Source: Ridgeia piscesae
Taxonomy: Eukaryota > Annelida > Polychaeta > Sabellida > Siboglinidae
Assembly (NCBI GenBank): GCA_025642075.2
Contig: JAODUO010000043.1
Location: 367,501-431,500, forward strand
Reading direction: 5' to 3'
DNA length: 64,000 nucleotides
The translations under genes and the position numbers were made by a program. The notes beneath the pieces are model-generated. The model was not told where the DNA came from and did not search any database. It saw only the letters and a list, made by a program, of their open reading frames with translations. Positions 25,532-38,140 of this stretch are shown here, piece by piece. Numbering within the stretch: position 1 is the first letter of the stretch; each line of letters opens with the position of its first letter.

Positions 25532-28006
25532 GTCAGTGTAGACGCAAACACACCTTCGTGTCTGTGGGACCCTGGGTGCCTCGTCCTCTCCATCTCCACA
25601 TGTTTCACCAGCTGCTGTTGCTTTCAAATGTCAGGCACATTAACAAAGACTGAGCCTGTTTTCAGCATGCATACTTTCTCTAGTTGTGTCGAAAATCGTG
25701 ATCAACCTGTTCATTTAAACATACTTTTTTCTTTGAAATAAAAATTGCATTCCAGCCTAATTCCTTGACGACACTCACTTTGATGATTGTGTTTGCAACT
25801 CTCTCCCTATTCATGGTTTTGCTTTGTTCCACCTGTAAGCCCTGACTGCTGATGATTTGTCTGTAATATTTGTTTTACTGTTATGATCTTTCAAACAGAC
25901 AATTGTGGTTAATGCACTAGAAAGTGATCATATATTGGTAAATTACTTGTAGAAAATGTTGTGGTTAAAACTGGCCATATTTTGTTAGAGACTGGCTTTG
26001 TTTTCTCTGTAGCATCGGGTAGGCCGACAGGAATAAAGGGTTTATTCAACATAAATACACACAGGTTCTACTAGTAAGACTCTGAATCATACTCTCAACA
26101 CAATACAAAGGTGTGTTCCATCAGATCACTGATCTGTTTGCATTAGAGTTGGGAGCTATGTATGCAGAGAAGGTGATGAATCATTCAAGGATTCCTGTGC
26201 TCAAGTGTGCATTTAATTTCATCAGCTAGCTGAACACACCCTGTAGAGACACAGTGCCCCTGATGTGACTGTCACAGGCAGTGTCAGTAGTTCACATGGT
26301 AGTTCTCTGTGGGAGGGAGGAGGGAGATCAGTGTCTTGCGGGAGGAGGAATACGGCACAGACGTGTCTTAATGTGAGATGTGAGGATCTCACTCCGCCAG
26401 GCCTAATCCTTTTAGCAGTGTTTATTGTGGGCAGACCTTAGAAGTCGCTGGATAAATGTCACTGCCGTCACTGGCCGATGCATATGTCACCTTCAAGGGT
26501 CTGAAGCACTTAGAGGCAGGATCGGCCATCTGCCTGCATTACGGAGTCGATGGTTAGTAAGTGAACAAAGTGATATTAAAAGGTTGAATGACCTTCAAGA
26601 TATTTATGGAAATATTTGGTTAAAGATTGGACAAACTTAATAAAATAATGATAATAATATCGACAAACATAATGGTAATAATGATAGCAATTTTGTATTG
26701 TCTGAGCACATATAAAGTAAAATTTCTCTTTGGCGTTTCGGATAAAATGCATAGGTAAAAAACCTTTTTTTGAAACCTGGAAACATCATAAATCTAAAAA
26801 GTATGAAAAATGACAATTTGTTATAAATAAATCTGAAGCATTACAGGGCACTAAAGCCTTTTATTAAAAACAAACAATGAAGACTAGATATAAGAAAGTA
26901 CTCATCATTCCTGTGATAAATATCCTTGCGAGGATGATAGTAAATGAACAGAAGAAATTGTGTAATATTGACAACAAATAAAACATGTTGTGGCCTCTCA
27001 AAACAAAAGGACATCTGTATCCAGTAGGTTTTGTTCGTTTCATTAATTATTTACCCATTTATATCTGATCACATCTTGGTTTATATTTGTTAGAAAGATA
27101 TCTTGTTGATTGGTATTTTAATCTAAGTTGTTGTGTGTTTAGCGTGCCAAGTGTAACTAGATGCTAAAGATTAGAAACACTCCGTGGGACACTATTGAGG
27201 ACAGGCTGTGTGGCATTAAATATTAACCTTATAGAGAGTGGGCCACCTGCCCCCTTCCAGGCCTTGTCAAATACTGACAAATGTTTGCGCTAGTCCTAGC
27301 CAATATGGCACGCAAGTGGAAAACTCAATCTTATATATCTTCTTTTACGCCATTTACAAGAGATCTTTTTATCCGCAGACAGATGCGCAGGCGATCGATT
27401 CAAGGAATATACATCAGTCATTCCAAGTTATATTGCCTGGGCGATCACATTTAATTACAAGTGATTGTTTTTGAAAGCGCGTGAATGTTTTGCGATGAAA
27501 CTGTTCAGTAAATTGTGGCCAGTTTAAAGAACGAAGTAGTTTGTTGTTGTGGTACGCTGTTGTCATATTGTGTAGTCAAAAATATTCTTACATAAATTCC
27601 AATACATCTTACACGGGAACTAAGAGTATATTATGTAGTTCTGTGAATGAAGTTTCTTTAGTGTATTAATGAAAATATTTACTTTGTAACCACAGTGTCA
27701 GTACTGAACTTCTACAGCCCTTAAATCCTCCAGATTAACTGAGAGAATTATTAAGTGTTTTATGTCTTTACCATGTACAGAAAGTATCACTGGAGGAAGG
27801 AATCACAGAGGATTTAGGGAGAAAATGTGCTTTGTACTTATTGTACATGGGTATGCATGCATGCATGCATGCAAGCACGCATGCATGCATGGCATTGCAT
27901 GCACACTGGTCACACACATGTGTGCATGCATGTATGAACACATGCATGCATACACAGATGCACCAGCACATTCACTTATGCATACATTCATTCGTGAATG
28001 CACGAA

Positions 28007-28058
<52 letters not shown>

Positions 28059-28178
28059 CACACAGGCAAAACTCCCACACCATTAATGAAACATTCATAT
28101 GTTACCCATTTATTGTGAGATCTTAGATGAGTTCTAAAATCCGACCCACTATTAACCCTCTCCCCCTTGTGTTCCCAG
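25532..28178 (+). other. Intron 2
   Basis: The intron separates the two halves of PDZ2. From 25532 to about 27850 it is AT-rich without recognisable elements. It ends with an ATGC/ACGC microsatellite (27850-28063), about 115 bases before exon 3. Confidence 0.85.
27850..28063 (+). repeat. ATGC and ACGC/CA microsatellites
   Basis: GCAT units (27850-27960), then ACGC units and a CA run up to 28063. Confidence 0.93.
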
Positions 28179-28472
28179 GACGGTCGCCTCCTAAGCGGGG
28201 ATCACCTGCTGCAGATCGGTGACGTCAACGTGCGGGGCATGGGCTCGGAGCAGGTGGCGTCTGTGCTACGGCAGTCGGGCGCTCACGTCCGGCTGATCGT
28301 GGCCCGCCCCGTCAATGAGCCCACCCCGAACACTCACCACAACGCCCAGGTGGTGCCCACCTACCAGCTGGACGAACACCTCCACAACATCAACCAGACC
28401 CTCGCTGTCATGGACGGCATGAACGAGTACAACATGGGCGTGTCAGCCGAGTATTTCGCTCAGATACACTCG
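28179..28472 (+). CDS. MPDZ: Exon 3: second half of PDZ2 plus linker
   Basis: Ninety-eight codons, phase 0 to 0, after a pyrimidine-rich acceptor ending TTCCCAG and before the donor GTGAGG. Residues 141-238. It begins [18 protein letters not shown], then helix B ([13 protein letters not shown]) and the final strand VRLIVARP, completing PDZ2. Residues from about 186 on form a linker with His, Asn and Gln, including a stretch around [16 protein letters not shown] that I do not assign to a known domain. The break between the two PDZ2 exons falls just before the DGRL motif; the first exon of the window begins one base before the same motif in PDZ1, consistent with duplicated domains sharing intron sites. 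Confidence 0.94.
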
Positions 28473-30531
28473 GTGAGGTCACGTCACCCTCCTCGATGGG
28501 TTTAGCTCATCGTTAATCTGGTTCAGTTCTATCAGTGATATAGTATGTTGTTATGTAATTATTATGTAATAAGTTGTATTCACATTTGTTTCATAAAAGA
28601 GTATTTTATATGCTTAAGAATTGGCACTTGTCATTAGATATGGCAAGAAGTGGGGTGGGTCGACCAGTGTGAGTCAATAGAAGGGGTTTGTAGGATTCAC
28701 ACTTTGCAGGCCGGCCCGTAACCATAGTCATAGTAGAATGTAAGACCTATACATATATCAGTAACACAGGAATACATTCAAGTTCCTACTCAACAATCAG
28801 AGAAATTTAGAAATTGTCCACTGTGTGAATGGATGAGGGGTTGTTGGGTACATGCTGTTGAGAAATGCTTATTAAAGGGACGGTGACAGGTCCTCTACCC
28901 AGAATTGCTAGAGCAGTAATTTGCAATGGGAAGATCTGCTGCCTAGAACGTGGGAAAGTTAAACATCAAAGGGTATTATTGTTAACTTTGCTCGCCTCGG
29001 CATTATTGCAAATCAATTTTGTTTGAAACATTGTTCCGGGCTTATTAAAGTAATTAAACACAAATTGGGCAGGCAGGAAACCTTCAGTTGTGGTAGTCAT
29101 AAGAATATAATATTAAACAAACAAAAATACAAAACCCCGGAGCCAGCAGCCTCGTGTTACAGCAACGTTTTTAGTTGTTTTTACATCATGTATGAAACAG
29201 TAACCGCAGTTGACACACGTTATGTTGACAGTACTTGTTATCATCTGTCGTAACTCAGGTGGGCTGATGTTCTTGTTTTGTCTCGTCACGAGAGAACACA
29301 CATGATTGCAGCATGCAGAAAGTAACAATGTAATTGTGATTATTATTCTCCTGCAACATAACCTACCAGTGAAAAGAACACATTATGTGGCACTAATGAT
29401 TGTCTGTAGCGTTTATGCCAGGAATGCGGTAGAATTAGACTGTCCAGATTTATGTCTGCGCACTAATGGTTGGGATGACTACACACTGACAGCCAAATGT
29501 GTAGATTTAGTAGATACATTATAAAAAAGTAGTGTGGTTGATTGTGTAATGCAGAGGGAACGATCACATTAAGATTGACATAATATCTAATTACAGCTCA
29601 TAGTGTGACTGATTAAAACCAGTTATGATTAAAATCATAATTGAACTTTAAGCTGGTTGATTTACTCATCGCTGAATCATCATGAGAGGTAAATTTGAAT
29701 TCAGCAACCTGAACCAGTGCATAAACACATGAAAAAATACCCTGATAAATTACTAGTTCATAGCGTGATATATTTCTTGAAGATATTTGATAAATACGAC
29801 TTATTTGTGGCAGTTTGACAGCAGATGACTGAGTAAAAATGACACACTATTAACCAAGCTGGTAGATGAAGACACTGATATAGATACAAGATTAGTTTAA
29901 TTTATTGATGTTGGGATTGTCTCAAAACATTGATGTTTGACTGTACAAATCAGTTTAATGGTGGTTAGTTGTATCTTTAGTTTAATTATGTGCTATATAC
30001 ATTGATTTATTTTGCCCCAAAATGCATTTTGTGGTTTTTTATAGGCATAAATAATGATTGTAACTTGTGCACTGAAGCAGGTACTTTCTTGTCAGAGTTG
30101 TCCACCTGGCGAAGACATTTTGTAACAGAGGAGGAGGGATGAAGTTAAATAATATCAGCTTTATATAATTTGTTAACAGTCCATCGAAGTTAAATCATGC
30201 TAACAAACAGTATATGAAATGTAATAATAATGTTAATAATGGAACCGTTTTGAGATAATCCCCAAACGTGGATGATGTCCCGGCATACTTGAAGATATCT
30301 TACGATGTAGTAGTGAGATGGTTATATTGCTTGCTTTTGTAAGTTTCCATGTCTTGATGAAATATATTTCATTGTGACGTTTCAGTTGCTTTCAGTAGTC
30401 TTTTCAGCCCACTACCACAAAACTGATTGTGAAGTAATATCAGTCATTTGAACCATTCAGCCTCATGAACCTCGCCACTGATTGAGTTGTTTCTCTCGTC
30501 TAATGTGCACCTCTCTCTGTTTCCCGTCCAG
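28473..30531 (+). other. Intron 3
   Basis: About 2.06 kb of AT-rich sequence without tandem arrays or TE coding remnants that I can recognise. Confidence 0.85.
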
Positions 30532-30628
30532 CCCCCGCAGGAGTTGGCGCTTCCAGAGGTGGAGTTTTTCGAAGTGGAGCTCGTCAAAGACACTCAGGGA
30601 CTCGGCATCACGATCGCTGGTTACGTGG
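30532..30628 (+). CDS. MPDZ: Exon 4: start of PDZ3
   Basis: The exon runs from the acceptor CCCGTCCAG to the donor GTGAGC and ends in phase 1 (32 codons plus one base). Residues 239-270. VEFFEVELVKDTQGLGITIAG gives strand A and the PDZ3 carboxylate-binding loop in its GLGI form. A second acceptor-like CAG lies nine bases into the exon (30538-30540), so use of either site would add or remove three residues (Pro-Pro-Gln) without a frame change. The chosen start is the upstream site because it has the better pyrimidine tract. Confidence 0.88.
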
Positions 30629-31411
30629 GTGAGCGAACCTCAGGTGCGCACATTTGCACACACACCCACACGCACGTAGAGCCTCACTCTCACTGTCGCA
30701 GGGTTGACGGTCATTTACGGGTCTAAGACCAGTGGGGCAATTCAAACGTTATACTCTGACTTGTTGTTGCTTCACTGTGTCAACAAATAAATGGGGAAAA
30801 TTGGGAGAAAACATGTCAAAACACAGCAGATTTTTCCTGTCTTATTAATCAGTATTGATGCTATTCCTGACAGGAGGGGAGTTCTTTTAAATTGAAGACC
30901 TTTTCTTGCTGTCAAATATTGTCAAGATGTAATGTATAGATAATTTTTTATATAATTGTAACACAATGATTGCCATGTACTATGATGTTGTGGGTGAGGG
31001 AAAAGCTATTAGCTACCCTCTTCCTGGGCTTAATGAAGGAGTTCGTGGGATTTTATTAAATGTCAGGCATTTTGTATTTGGGTGGAAAATGTTCAAGCAG
31101 TTCATTCGGGTTGTGTGTGCTGGTATTTGTGAAAGTAAACGATGATGTTTGTACAATTCTTCTGACACGCAATTTTTAATTAACAGACATGCCAAAAGTG
31201 CACGTTCACTTTGCTGGTGCGTGGTAAATGGAATATATCGTGTTATGCAACTTGGTTCATTTAAGTTTGAACGCATGTCAGTGCATTGGTCAGTGCATTG
31301 GTCAGTGTAGCGTGACAGGTCAATGAGTTGGACCCAAGGAACAGGCCAGAGTACACGAGTGTTACCTCATTGGAACCAACGTCTGGCAGATCTGGCACCA
31401 TTCCGTCACTG

Positions 31412-31552
31412 CATGATGTCACCACTCACCTGTCTGTGTCCTCTGTCATGATGTCACCACTCACCTGTCTGTGTCCTCTGTCATGATGTCACCACTCACC
31501 TGTCTGTGTCCTCTGTCATGATGTCACCACTCACCTGTCTGTGTCCTCTGTC
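31412..31552 (+). repeat. 35-bp minisatellite, four copies
   Basis: Four essentially perfect copies containing ATGATGTCACCACTCACC and TGTCTGTGTCCTCTGT. A smaller repeat of GTCAGTGCATTG lies just upstream (31270-31310). Confidence 0.92.
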
Positions 31553-31815
31553 GTGTAGATCACTAGGGTCTAGTTGATACAGTAGTAGTGACAGAATGAC
31601 TTCTTTGGTGCCAGTGTGCTACAAGACAACGGATTAAGTGTTCTCATTACAAGCATGGAATAGTAAGGGAATCTTTGAGTTTGAGTTCCTTAAATGTCCC
31701 TTACATACATTCTCCTGTGTTAAGTTGATTTACTAGATCGATGTTTCTCTACAGGTAGCATATGCTGTTAGTTATTTTTTTTTAATCAAGTGCCCTTCAA
31801 CTAAGCACATCATGT

Positions 31816-31817
31816 TT

Positions 31818-31902
<85 letters not shown>

Positions 31903-31945
31903 TATATATGTATTTTATATATATATATAATATATATATATATAT

Positions 31946-31985
<40 letters not shown>

Positions 31986-32068
31986 TATATATATATATAT
32001 AAATATATATATGTATATATAATATATATATATAATTATATATGTATTATATATATATATTATATATG

Positions 32069-32119
<51 letters not shown>

Positions 32120-32120
32120 G

Positions 32121-32178
<58 letters not shown>
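31816..32178. repeat. Long TA tract
   Basis: About 360 bases of TA repeat interrupted by ATTATATATGTATT-type blocks. Such tracts are unstable and hard to assemble. Confidence 0.95.
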
Positions 32179-32181
<3 letters not shown>

Positions 32182-32841
32182 CAGGTGGAATCCTAATGTC
32201 AGCCTCAGGACTGCCAAAGTGACGTAAGAAGGTAATCATATTAGTTGGACTAATTTCCTATACTTTACTGTTACGGAAATCATTTGGGATGGTTCTAGGA
32301 AACCATAGTAATAACCTTGAAGAGAAGTCCAGTTGTGCCGATATAATAATAATGATAATGCCACTTCTATAGCACCTATATCCTTGAGAATTCAAGCTCA
32401 GTAACACACAGAATCATTAGGCATAATCATAAATGGGGACACGCAAGAGTTGCAAAGATACTGATTGTCCTTAGTTATATGTGTCTCGGAATAAGAGTTG
32501 CCTTATGTGTGTTGAGTGCATCTGGGACTTGAGGAAGGGAGTGAGACAGATGGTATTTCTGACACCCGGCCGTATTACAGGCACAACTTAATGAGTCGGC
32601 ACGCACAAACAAGCTTCACTGTCAAGTAGATAAAAGCAGTGACCTTTGCATCCACCGTGACTTCGCTCTGGCTTGCTGCATTAGACGTTCCGTGTGTGTG
32701 TGCCATCACTTTTGAGTTCTACATAGTATGTTTGGTTTGGTTTTGCTTGCTTTGAAAGCTCGAGAATAGTTGTTCAGGTTTTAAAGTTTAAGATGCTATG
32801 CACTGTGGAAATAACTGAATCAATTTTTGTGCTGTGAGTGT

Positions 32842-33893
32842 GTAGTGAATACACAGTAATGTCTGTGTTGTGAATACACAGTAATGTCTGTGTTGTGAAT
32901 ACACAGTAATGTCTGTGTTGTGAATACACAGTAATGTCTGTGTTGTGAATACACAGTAATGTCTGTGTTGTGAATACACAGTAATGTCTGTGTTGTGAAT
33001 ACACAGTAATGTCTGTGTTGTGAATACACAGTAATGTCTGTGTTGTGAATACACAGTAATGTCTGTGTTGTGAATACACAGTAATGTCTGTGTTGTGAAT
33101 ACACAGTAATGTCTGTGTTGTGAATACACAGTAATGTCTGTGTTGTGAATACACAGTAATGTCTGTGTTGTGAATACACAGTAATGTCTGTGCTGTGAAT
33201 ACACAGTGACGTCTGTGCTGTGAATACACAGTGACGTCTGTCCTGTGAATACACAGTGATGTCTGTGTTGTGAATACACAATGACGTCTGTGCTGTGAAT
33301 ACACAGTGATGTCTGTGCTATGAATACACAGTGATGTCTGTGCTGTGAATACACAGTGATGTCTGTGCTGTGAATACACAGTGATGTCTGTGCTGTGAAT
33401 ACACAGTGATGTCTGTGTTGTGAATACACAGTGATGTCTGTGCTGTGAATACACAGTGATGTCTGTGCTGTGAATACACAGTGATGTCTGTGTTGTGAAT
33501 ACACAATAACGTCTGTGTTGTGAATACACAGTAACGTCTGTGCTGTGAATACACAGTAATGTCTGTGCTGTGAATACACAGTGATGTCTGTGTTGTGAAT
33601 ACACAGTGACGTCTGTGTTGTGAATACACAATGACGTCTGTGCTGTGAATACACAGTGATGTCTGTGCTATGAATACACAGTGATGTCTGTGCTGTGAAT
33701 ACACAGTGATGTCTGTGCTGTGAATACACAGTGATGTCTGTGCTGTGAATACACAGTGATGTCTGTGTTGTGAATACACAGTGATGTCTGTGCTATGAAT
33801 ACACAGTGATGTCTGTGCTGTGAATACACAGTGATGTCTGTGTTGTGAATACACAATGATGTCTGTGCTGTGAATTCACAGTAATGTCTTTCA
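32842..33893 (+). repeat. 25-bp minisatellite
   Basis: About 42 copies of a 25-bp unit containing GAATACACAGTAATGTCTGT. The left half is almost homogeneous (AGTAATGTCTGTGTTGTG); the right half carries GTGATG, GTGACG and GTGCTG variants. Since 25 is not a multiple of 3 and no frame has a stop, all three minus-strand frames are open; these are artefacts. Confidence 0.95.
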
Positions 33894-34405
33894 AAAATAC
33901 ACTGAAAAAAGTGCAGCAAATGAACAATAATGCGCTGACAGTTTCATTTGTTGGCACCAGGTGGCATGAGGAGACAGTCGCGGCTGAGTGTCTGTGATTG
34001 TCATTAGCTGCTGTGTCCCAGACAGACTGGAGATTAAAAAGTCATCTGACACAGATGTTTTTTGAGATATTGGAGCCTGATGAAAATATTGATGGAAGTG
34101 TTTTCCTGTCACTATATAGAACTTGATGAGACAAAGTAGTGTTCAACAAGGGACGGGGAGATTAGTTATAAAAAATGTTCATTCTCACAGAGGGAATTAT
34201 TAATTTATCAACTAATAATTAAAAACAGATTATTGACTAATTATGTAAATGCTAGCAGTATGAATGTGTTTAAAAAAAAAATTGACTGATCCTCAGAAGG
34301 AACAGTTAAAAAGCTGTTCACAGATAAAAGAAATTGGAATCCTGATAAATGAAAAGTTTACTCGTTCACTTTGCGTGTTGGGTTTATGCTCTGGAATGTG
34401 TTTGG

Positions 34406-34433
34406 AGTTGGATTGGATTGGATTGGATTGGAT
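34406..34433. repeat. GGATT pentamer repeat
   Basis: Five copies of GGATT. Confidence 0.85.
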
Positions 34434-34589
34434 TTATTTAATATAAATAGGATGACATAAAAAAGTGCAACCACTTGATTCCATTCTGGTTCCAGACAAA
34501 TATACAGATAAGATAAGAAAAATACATGAGAGACATTGACACAATGTGACAAATGTGACAATATTAAAACAATAATAATAATAATAATA

Positions 34590-36618
34590 AGTGAGGTTGT
34601 CACAGTGATGTGTTTGGTGTGTTCACAGAGGAGTTGTGAAGTGAGGTTGACACTGAGATGTGTTTGGTGTGTTCAACAGGAGTTGTGAAGTGAGGTTGTC
34701 ACTGTGATGTGTTTGGTGTGTTCACAGAGGAGTTGTGAAGTGAGGTTGTCACTGTGATGTGTTTGGTGTGTTCACAGAGGAGTTGTGAAGTGAGGTTGTC
34801 ACTGTGATGTGTTTGGTGTGTTCAACAGGAGTTGTGAAGTGAGGTTGTCATTGTGATGTGTTTGGTGTGTTCAACAGAGGAGTTGTGAAGTGAGGTTGTC
34901 ACTGTGATGTGTTTGGTGTGTTCACAGAGGAGTTGTGAAGTGAGGTTGACACTGATGTGTTTGGTGTGTTCACAGGAGTTGTGAATGAGGTTGTCATGTG
35001 ATGTGTTTGGTGTGTTCACAGGAGTTGTGAAGTGAGGTTGACACTGAGATGTGTTTGGTGTGTTCAACAGGAGTTGTGAAGTGAGGTTGTCACTGTGATG
35101 TGTTTGGTGTGTTCACAGAGGAGTTGTGAAGTGAGGTTGTCACTGTGATGTGTTTGGTGTGTTCAACAGGAGTTGTGAAGTGAGGTTGTCACTGTGATGT
35201 GTTTGGTGTGTTCACAGAGGAGTTGTGAAGTGAGGTTGCACTGCGATGTGTTTGGTGTGTTCAAAGGAGTTGTGAAGTGAGGTTGTCATTGTGATGTGTT
35301 TGGTGTGTTCAACAGAGGAGTTGTGAAGTGAGGTTGTCACTGTGATGTGTTTGGTGTGTTCACAGAGAAGTTGTGAAGTGAGGTTGATTTCACTGCATGT
35401 GATGTGTTTGGTGTGTTCAACAGGAGTTGTGAAGTGAGGTTGTCACTGTGATGTGTTTGGTGTGTTCAACAGGAGTTGTGAAGTGAGGTTGTCATTGTGA
35501 TGTGTTTGGTGTGTTCAACAGAGGAGTTGTGAAGTGAGGTTGTCATTGTGATGTGTTTGGTGTGTTCAACAGGAGTTGTGAAGTGAGGTTGACACTGCGA
35601 TGTGTTTGGTGTGTTCACAGAGGAGTTGTGAAGTGAGGTTGACACTGCGATGTGTTTGGTGTGTTCACAGAGGAGTTGTGAAGTGAGGTTGTCATTGTGA
35701 TGTGTTTGGTGTGTTCACAGAGGAGTTGTGAAGTGAGGTTGTCACTGCGATGTGTTTGGTGTGTTCACAGAGGAGTTGTGAAGTGAGGTTGTCACTGCGA
35801 TGTGTTTGGTGTGTTCAACAGGAGTTGTGAAGTGAGGTTGTCACTGTGATGTGTTTGGTGTGTTTACAGAGGAGTTGTGAAGTGAGGTTGTCACTGCGAT
35901 GTGTTTGGTGTGTTCAACAGGAGTTGTGAAGTGAGGTTGTCACTGTGATGTGTTTGGTGTGTTCACAGAGGAGTTGTTAAGTGAGGTTGTCATTGTGATG
36001 TGTTTGGTGTGTTCAACAGGAGTTGTGAAGTGAGGTTGTCATTGTGATGTGTTTGGTGTGTTCACAGAGGAGTTGTGAAGTGAGGTTGTCACTGTGATGT
36101 GTTTGGTGTGTTCAACAGGAGTTGTGAAGTGAGGTTGTCACTGTGATGTGTTTGGTGTGTTCAACAGGAGTTGTGAAGTGAGGTTGTCACTGTGATGTGT
36201 TTGGTGTGTTCACAGAGGAGTTGTGAAGTGAGTTTGTCACTGTGATGTGTTTGGTGTGTTCAACAGGAGTTGTGAAGTGAGGTTGTCACTGTGATGTGTT
36301 TGGTGTGTTCAACAGGAGTTGTGAAGTGAGGTTGTCATTGTGATGTGTTTGGTGTGTTCACAGAGGAGTTGTGAAGTGAGGTTGTCATTGTGATGTGTTT
36401 GGTGTGTTCAACAGGAGTTGTGAAGTGAGGTTGTCACTGTGATGTGTTTGGTGTGTTCAACAGGAGTTGTGAAGTGAGGTTGTCATTGTGATGTGTTTGG
36501 TGTGTTCACAGAGGAGTTGTGAAGTGAGTTTGTCACTGTGATGTGTTTGGTGTGTTCACAGGAGTTGTGAAGTGAGGTTGTCACTGTGATGTGTTTGGTG
36601 TGTTCACAGAGGAGTTGT
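34590..36618 (+). repeat. Minisatellite (47-50 bp) that includes the exon 5 splice acceptor
   Basis: About 40 copies of a unit containing GTGAGGTTGTCACTGTGATG and TTTGGTGTGTTCACAG followed by AGGAGTTGTGAA. The last, truncated copy provides the acceptor and first nine bases of exon 5. Copies fall into acceptor types TTCACAGAGG, TTCAACAGG, TTCAACAGAGG and TTCACAGG. Each full unit also contains GAAGTGAGG, a donor-like sequence. Confidence 0.95.
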
Positions 36619-36701
36619 CAGGCATCTTTGTGCGCAGTATCTCTGAAGGCAGTGCTGCAGCCCTCGATGGACGCATACAGGTCAACGACCAGATCATTGA
36701 G
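36610..36701 (+). CDS. MPDZ: Exon 5: middle of PDZ3
   Basis: A 92-base exon that enters in phase 1 and leaves in phase 0 before a perfect donor, GTAAGT. The first codon joins G from exon 4 with AG. Residues 271-301 give the strand SGIFVRSISEGSAA and the DGRIQVNDQIIE turn of PDZ3. The first nine bases (36610-36618) and the whole acceptor region are identical to the unit of the tandem array that ends here, so the true 3' splice site is the last of a long series of copies. The site was chosen because it is the only one that keeps the PDZ3 frame open. Confidence 0.9.
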
Positions 36702-38140
36702 GTAAGTAAACAACTACAACTTTCTGAAGACATTTGGAGAAAAGAACGAATCCAATGAGCTTCAAGTTCAGGCTGAAACAAAGAGGACTTGATTTCCCTG
36801 TCCACCATGTCTTTGATATTAGCTAAATACACAGCAACCTTTGTGAATTCACTGGGTTACATTGTTGAAAAGAAGGAACAGTTATGAATCAGACAGAAGG
36901 TCGACATGTTCTATGTGTTTAGGATTATCTACAGATGGTGCTGCCATCTAGCAGTCAGTCATGAAGCATGAGAATAACACATTTAACAACACAAGCACAA
37001 ATTTATCTGTACGTAAAGAAATCTCACCTGGAACATTTAACATATTTCTGAAATGTAATATGGATTTTTGGTCCAAGTGCAACTGTTTTTATTCGTAAAC
37101 GTGTTTCGGATTAAATGTAGCAGATATCCTTTGATGTAGGAATATTTAGTATAGTAACAGTTTGTTTGCTAAATGTGCCTTTTGCCTAATACAAGTATTA
37201 GGTGGTGATATTTGATTGGTACTGGTGAAACAAAATGGAATTAATTTGATGTAGGAACATTTTCATAGGCAGATTAACCAGTCGCAAATTGGACATTGAG
37301 ACAGTGTGTGGTCACTGCTGTGACATTGAGACTGGACATTGAGACAGTGTGTGGTCACTGCTGTGACATTGAGACTGGACATTGAGACAGTGTGTGGTCA
37401 CTGCTGTGACATTGAGACTGGACATTGAGACAGTGTGTGGTCACTGCTGTGACATTGAGACTGGACATTGAGACAGTGTGTGGTCACTGCTGTGACATTG
37501 AGACTGGGCATTGAGACAGTGTGTGGTCACTGCTGTGACATTGAGACTGGACATTGAGACAGTGTGTGGTCACTGCTGTGACATTGAGACTGGACATTGA
37601 GACAGTGTGTGGTCACTGCTGTGACATTGAGACTGGACATTGAGACAGTGTGTGGTCACTGCTGTGACATTGAGACTGGACATTGAGACAGTGTGTGGTC
37701 ACTGCTGTGACATTGAGACTGGACATTGAGACAGTGTGTGGTCACTGCTGTGACATTGAGACTGGACATTGAGACAGTGTGTGGTCACTGCTGTGACATT
37801 GAGACTGGACATTGAGACAGTGTGTGGTCACTGCTGTGACATTGAGACTGGACATTGAGACAGTGTGTGGTCACTGCTGTGACATTGAGACTGGACATTG
37901 AGACAGTGTGTGGTCACTGCTGTGACATTGAGACTGGACATTGAGACAGTGTGTGGTCACTGCTGTGACATTGAGACTGGACATTGAGACAGTGTGTGGT
38001 CACTGCTGTGACATTGAGACTGGACATTGAGACAGTGTGTGTTCACTGCTGTGACATTGAGACTGGACATTGAGACAGTGTGTGGTCACTGCTGTGACAT
38101 TGAGACTGGACATTGAGACAGTGGGTGTGGTGTGATTCAG
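36702..38140 (+). other. Intron 5
   Basis: The first 590 bases are AT-rich and unremarkable. The remainder is the homogeneous 43-bp minisatellite (37291-38125), which reaches almost to the acceptor of exon 6. Confidence 0.88.
37291..38125 (+). repeat. 43-bp minisatellite next to exon 6
   Basis: About 19 copies, nearly identical, with TGGACATTGAGACAGTGTGT and GTCACTGCTGTGACATTGAG. Only isolated changes were noticed (for example GGGCATTG near 37505 and GTGTTCACTG near 38040). Confidence 0.95.

Larger units (their letters stand above)
30629..36609 (+). other. Intron 4, about 6 kb
   Basis: It splits PDZ3. It is dominated by arrays: a 35-bp repeat, a long TA tract, a 25-bp minisatellite and the splice-acceptor minisatellite that runs into exon 5. 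At 32340-32385 an ATAATAATAATGATAATGCC stretch followed by CTATAGCACC resembles a reversed SINE or LINE tail, too short to name. The rest (30629-31411, 32179-32841, 33894-34405) holds nothing else recognisable. Confidence 0.85.

Noticed and set aside
32774..33919. Several overlapping minus-strand frames of 150-313 codons
   Set aside because: 25-bp array open in all three frames; repeat artefact.
34590..36618. CRISPR-like regular repeats
   Set aside because: Units are contiguous without unique spacers and the locus is eukaryotic.
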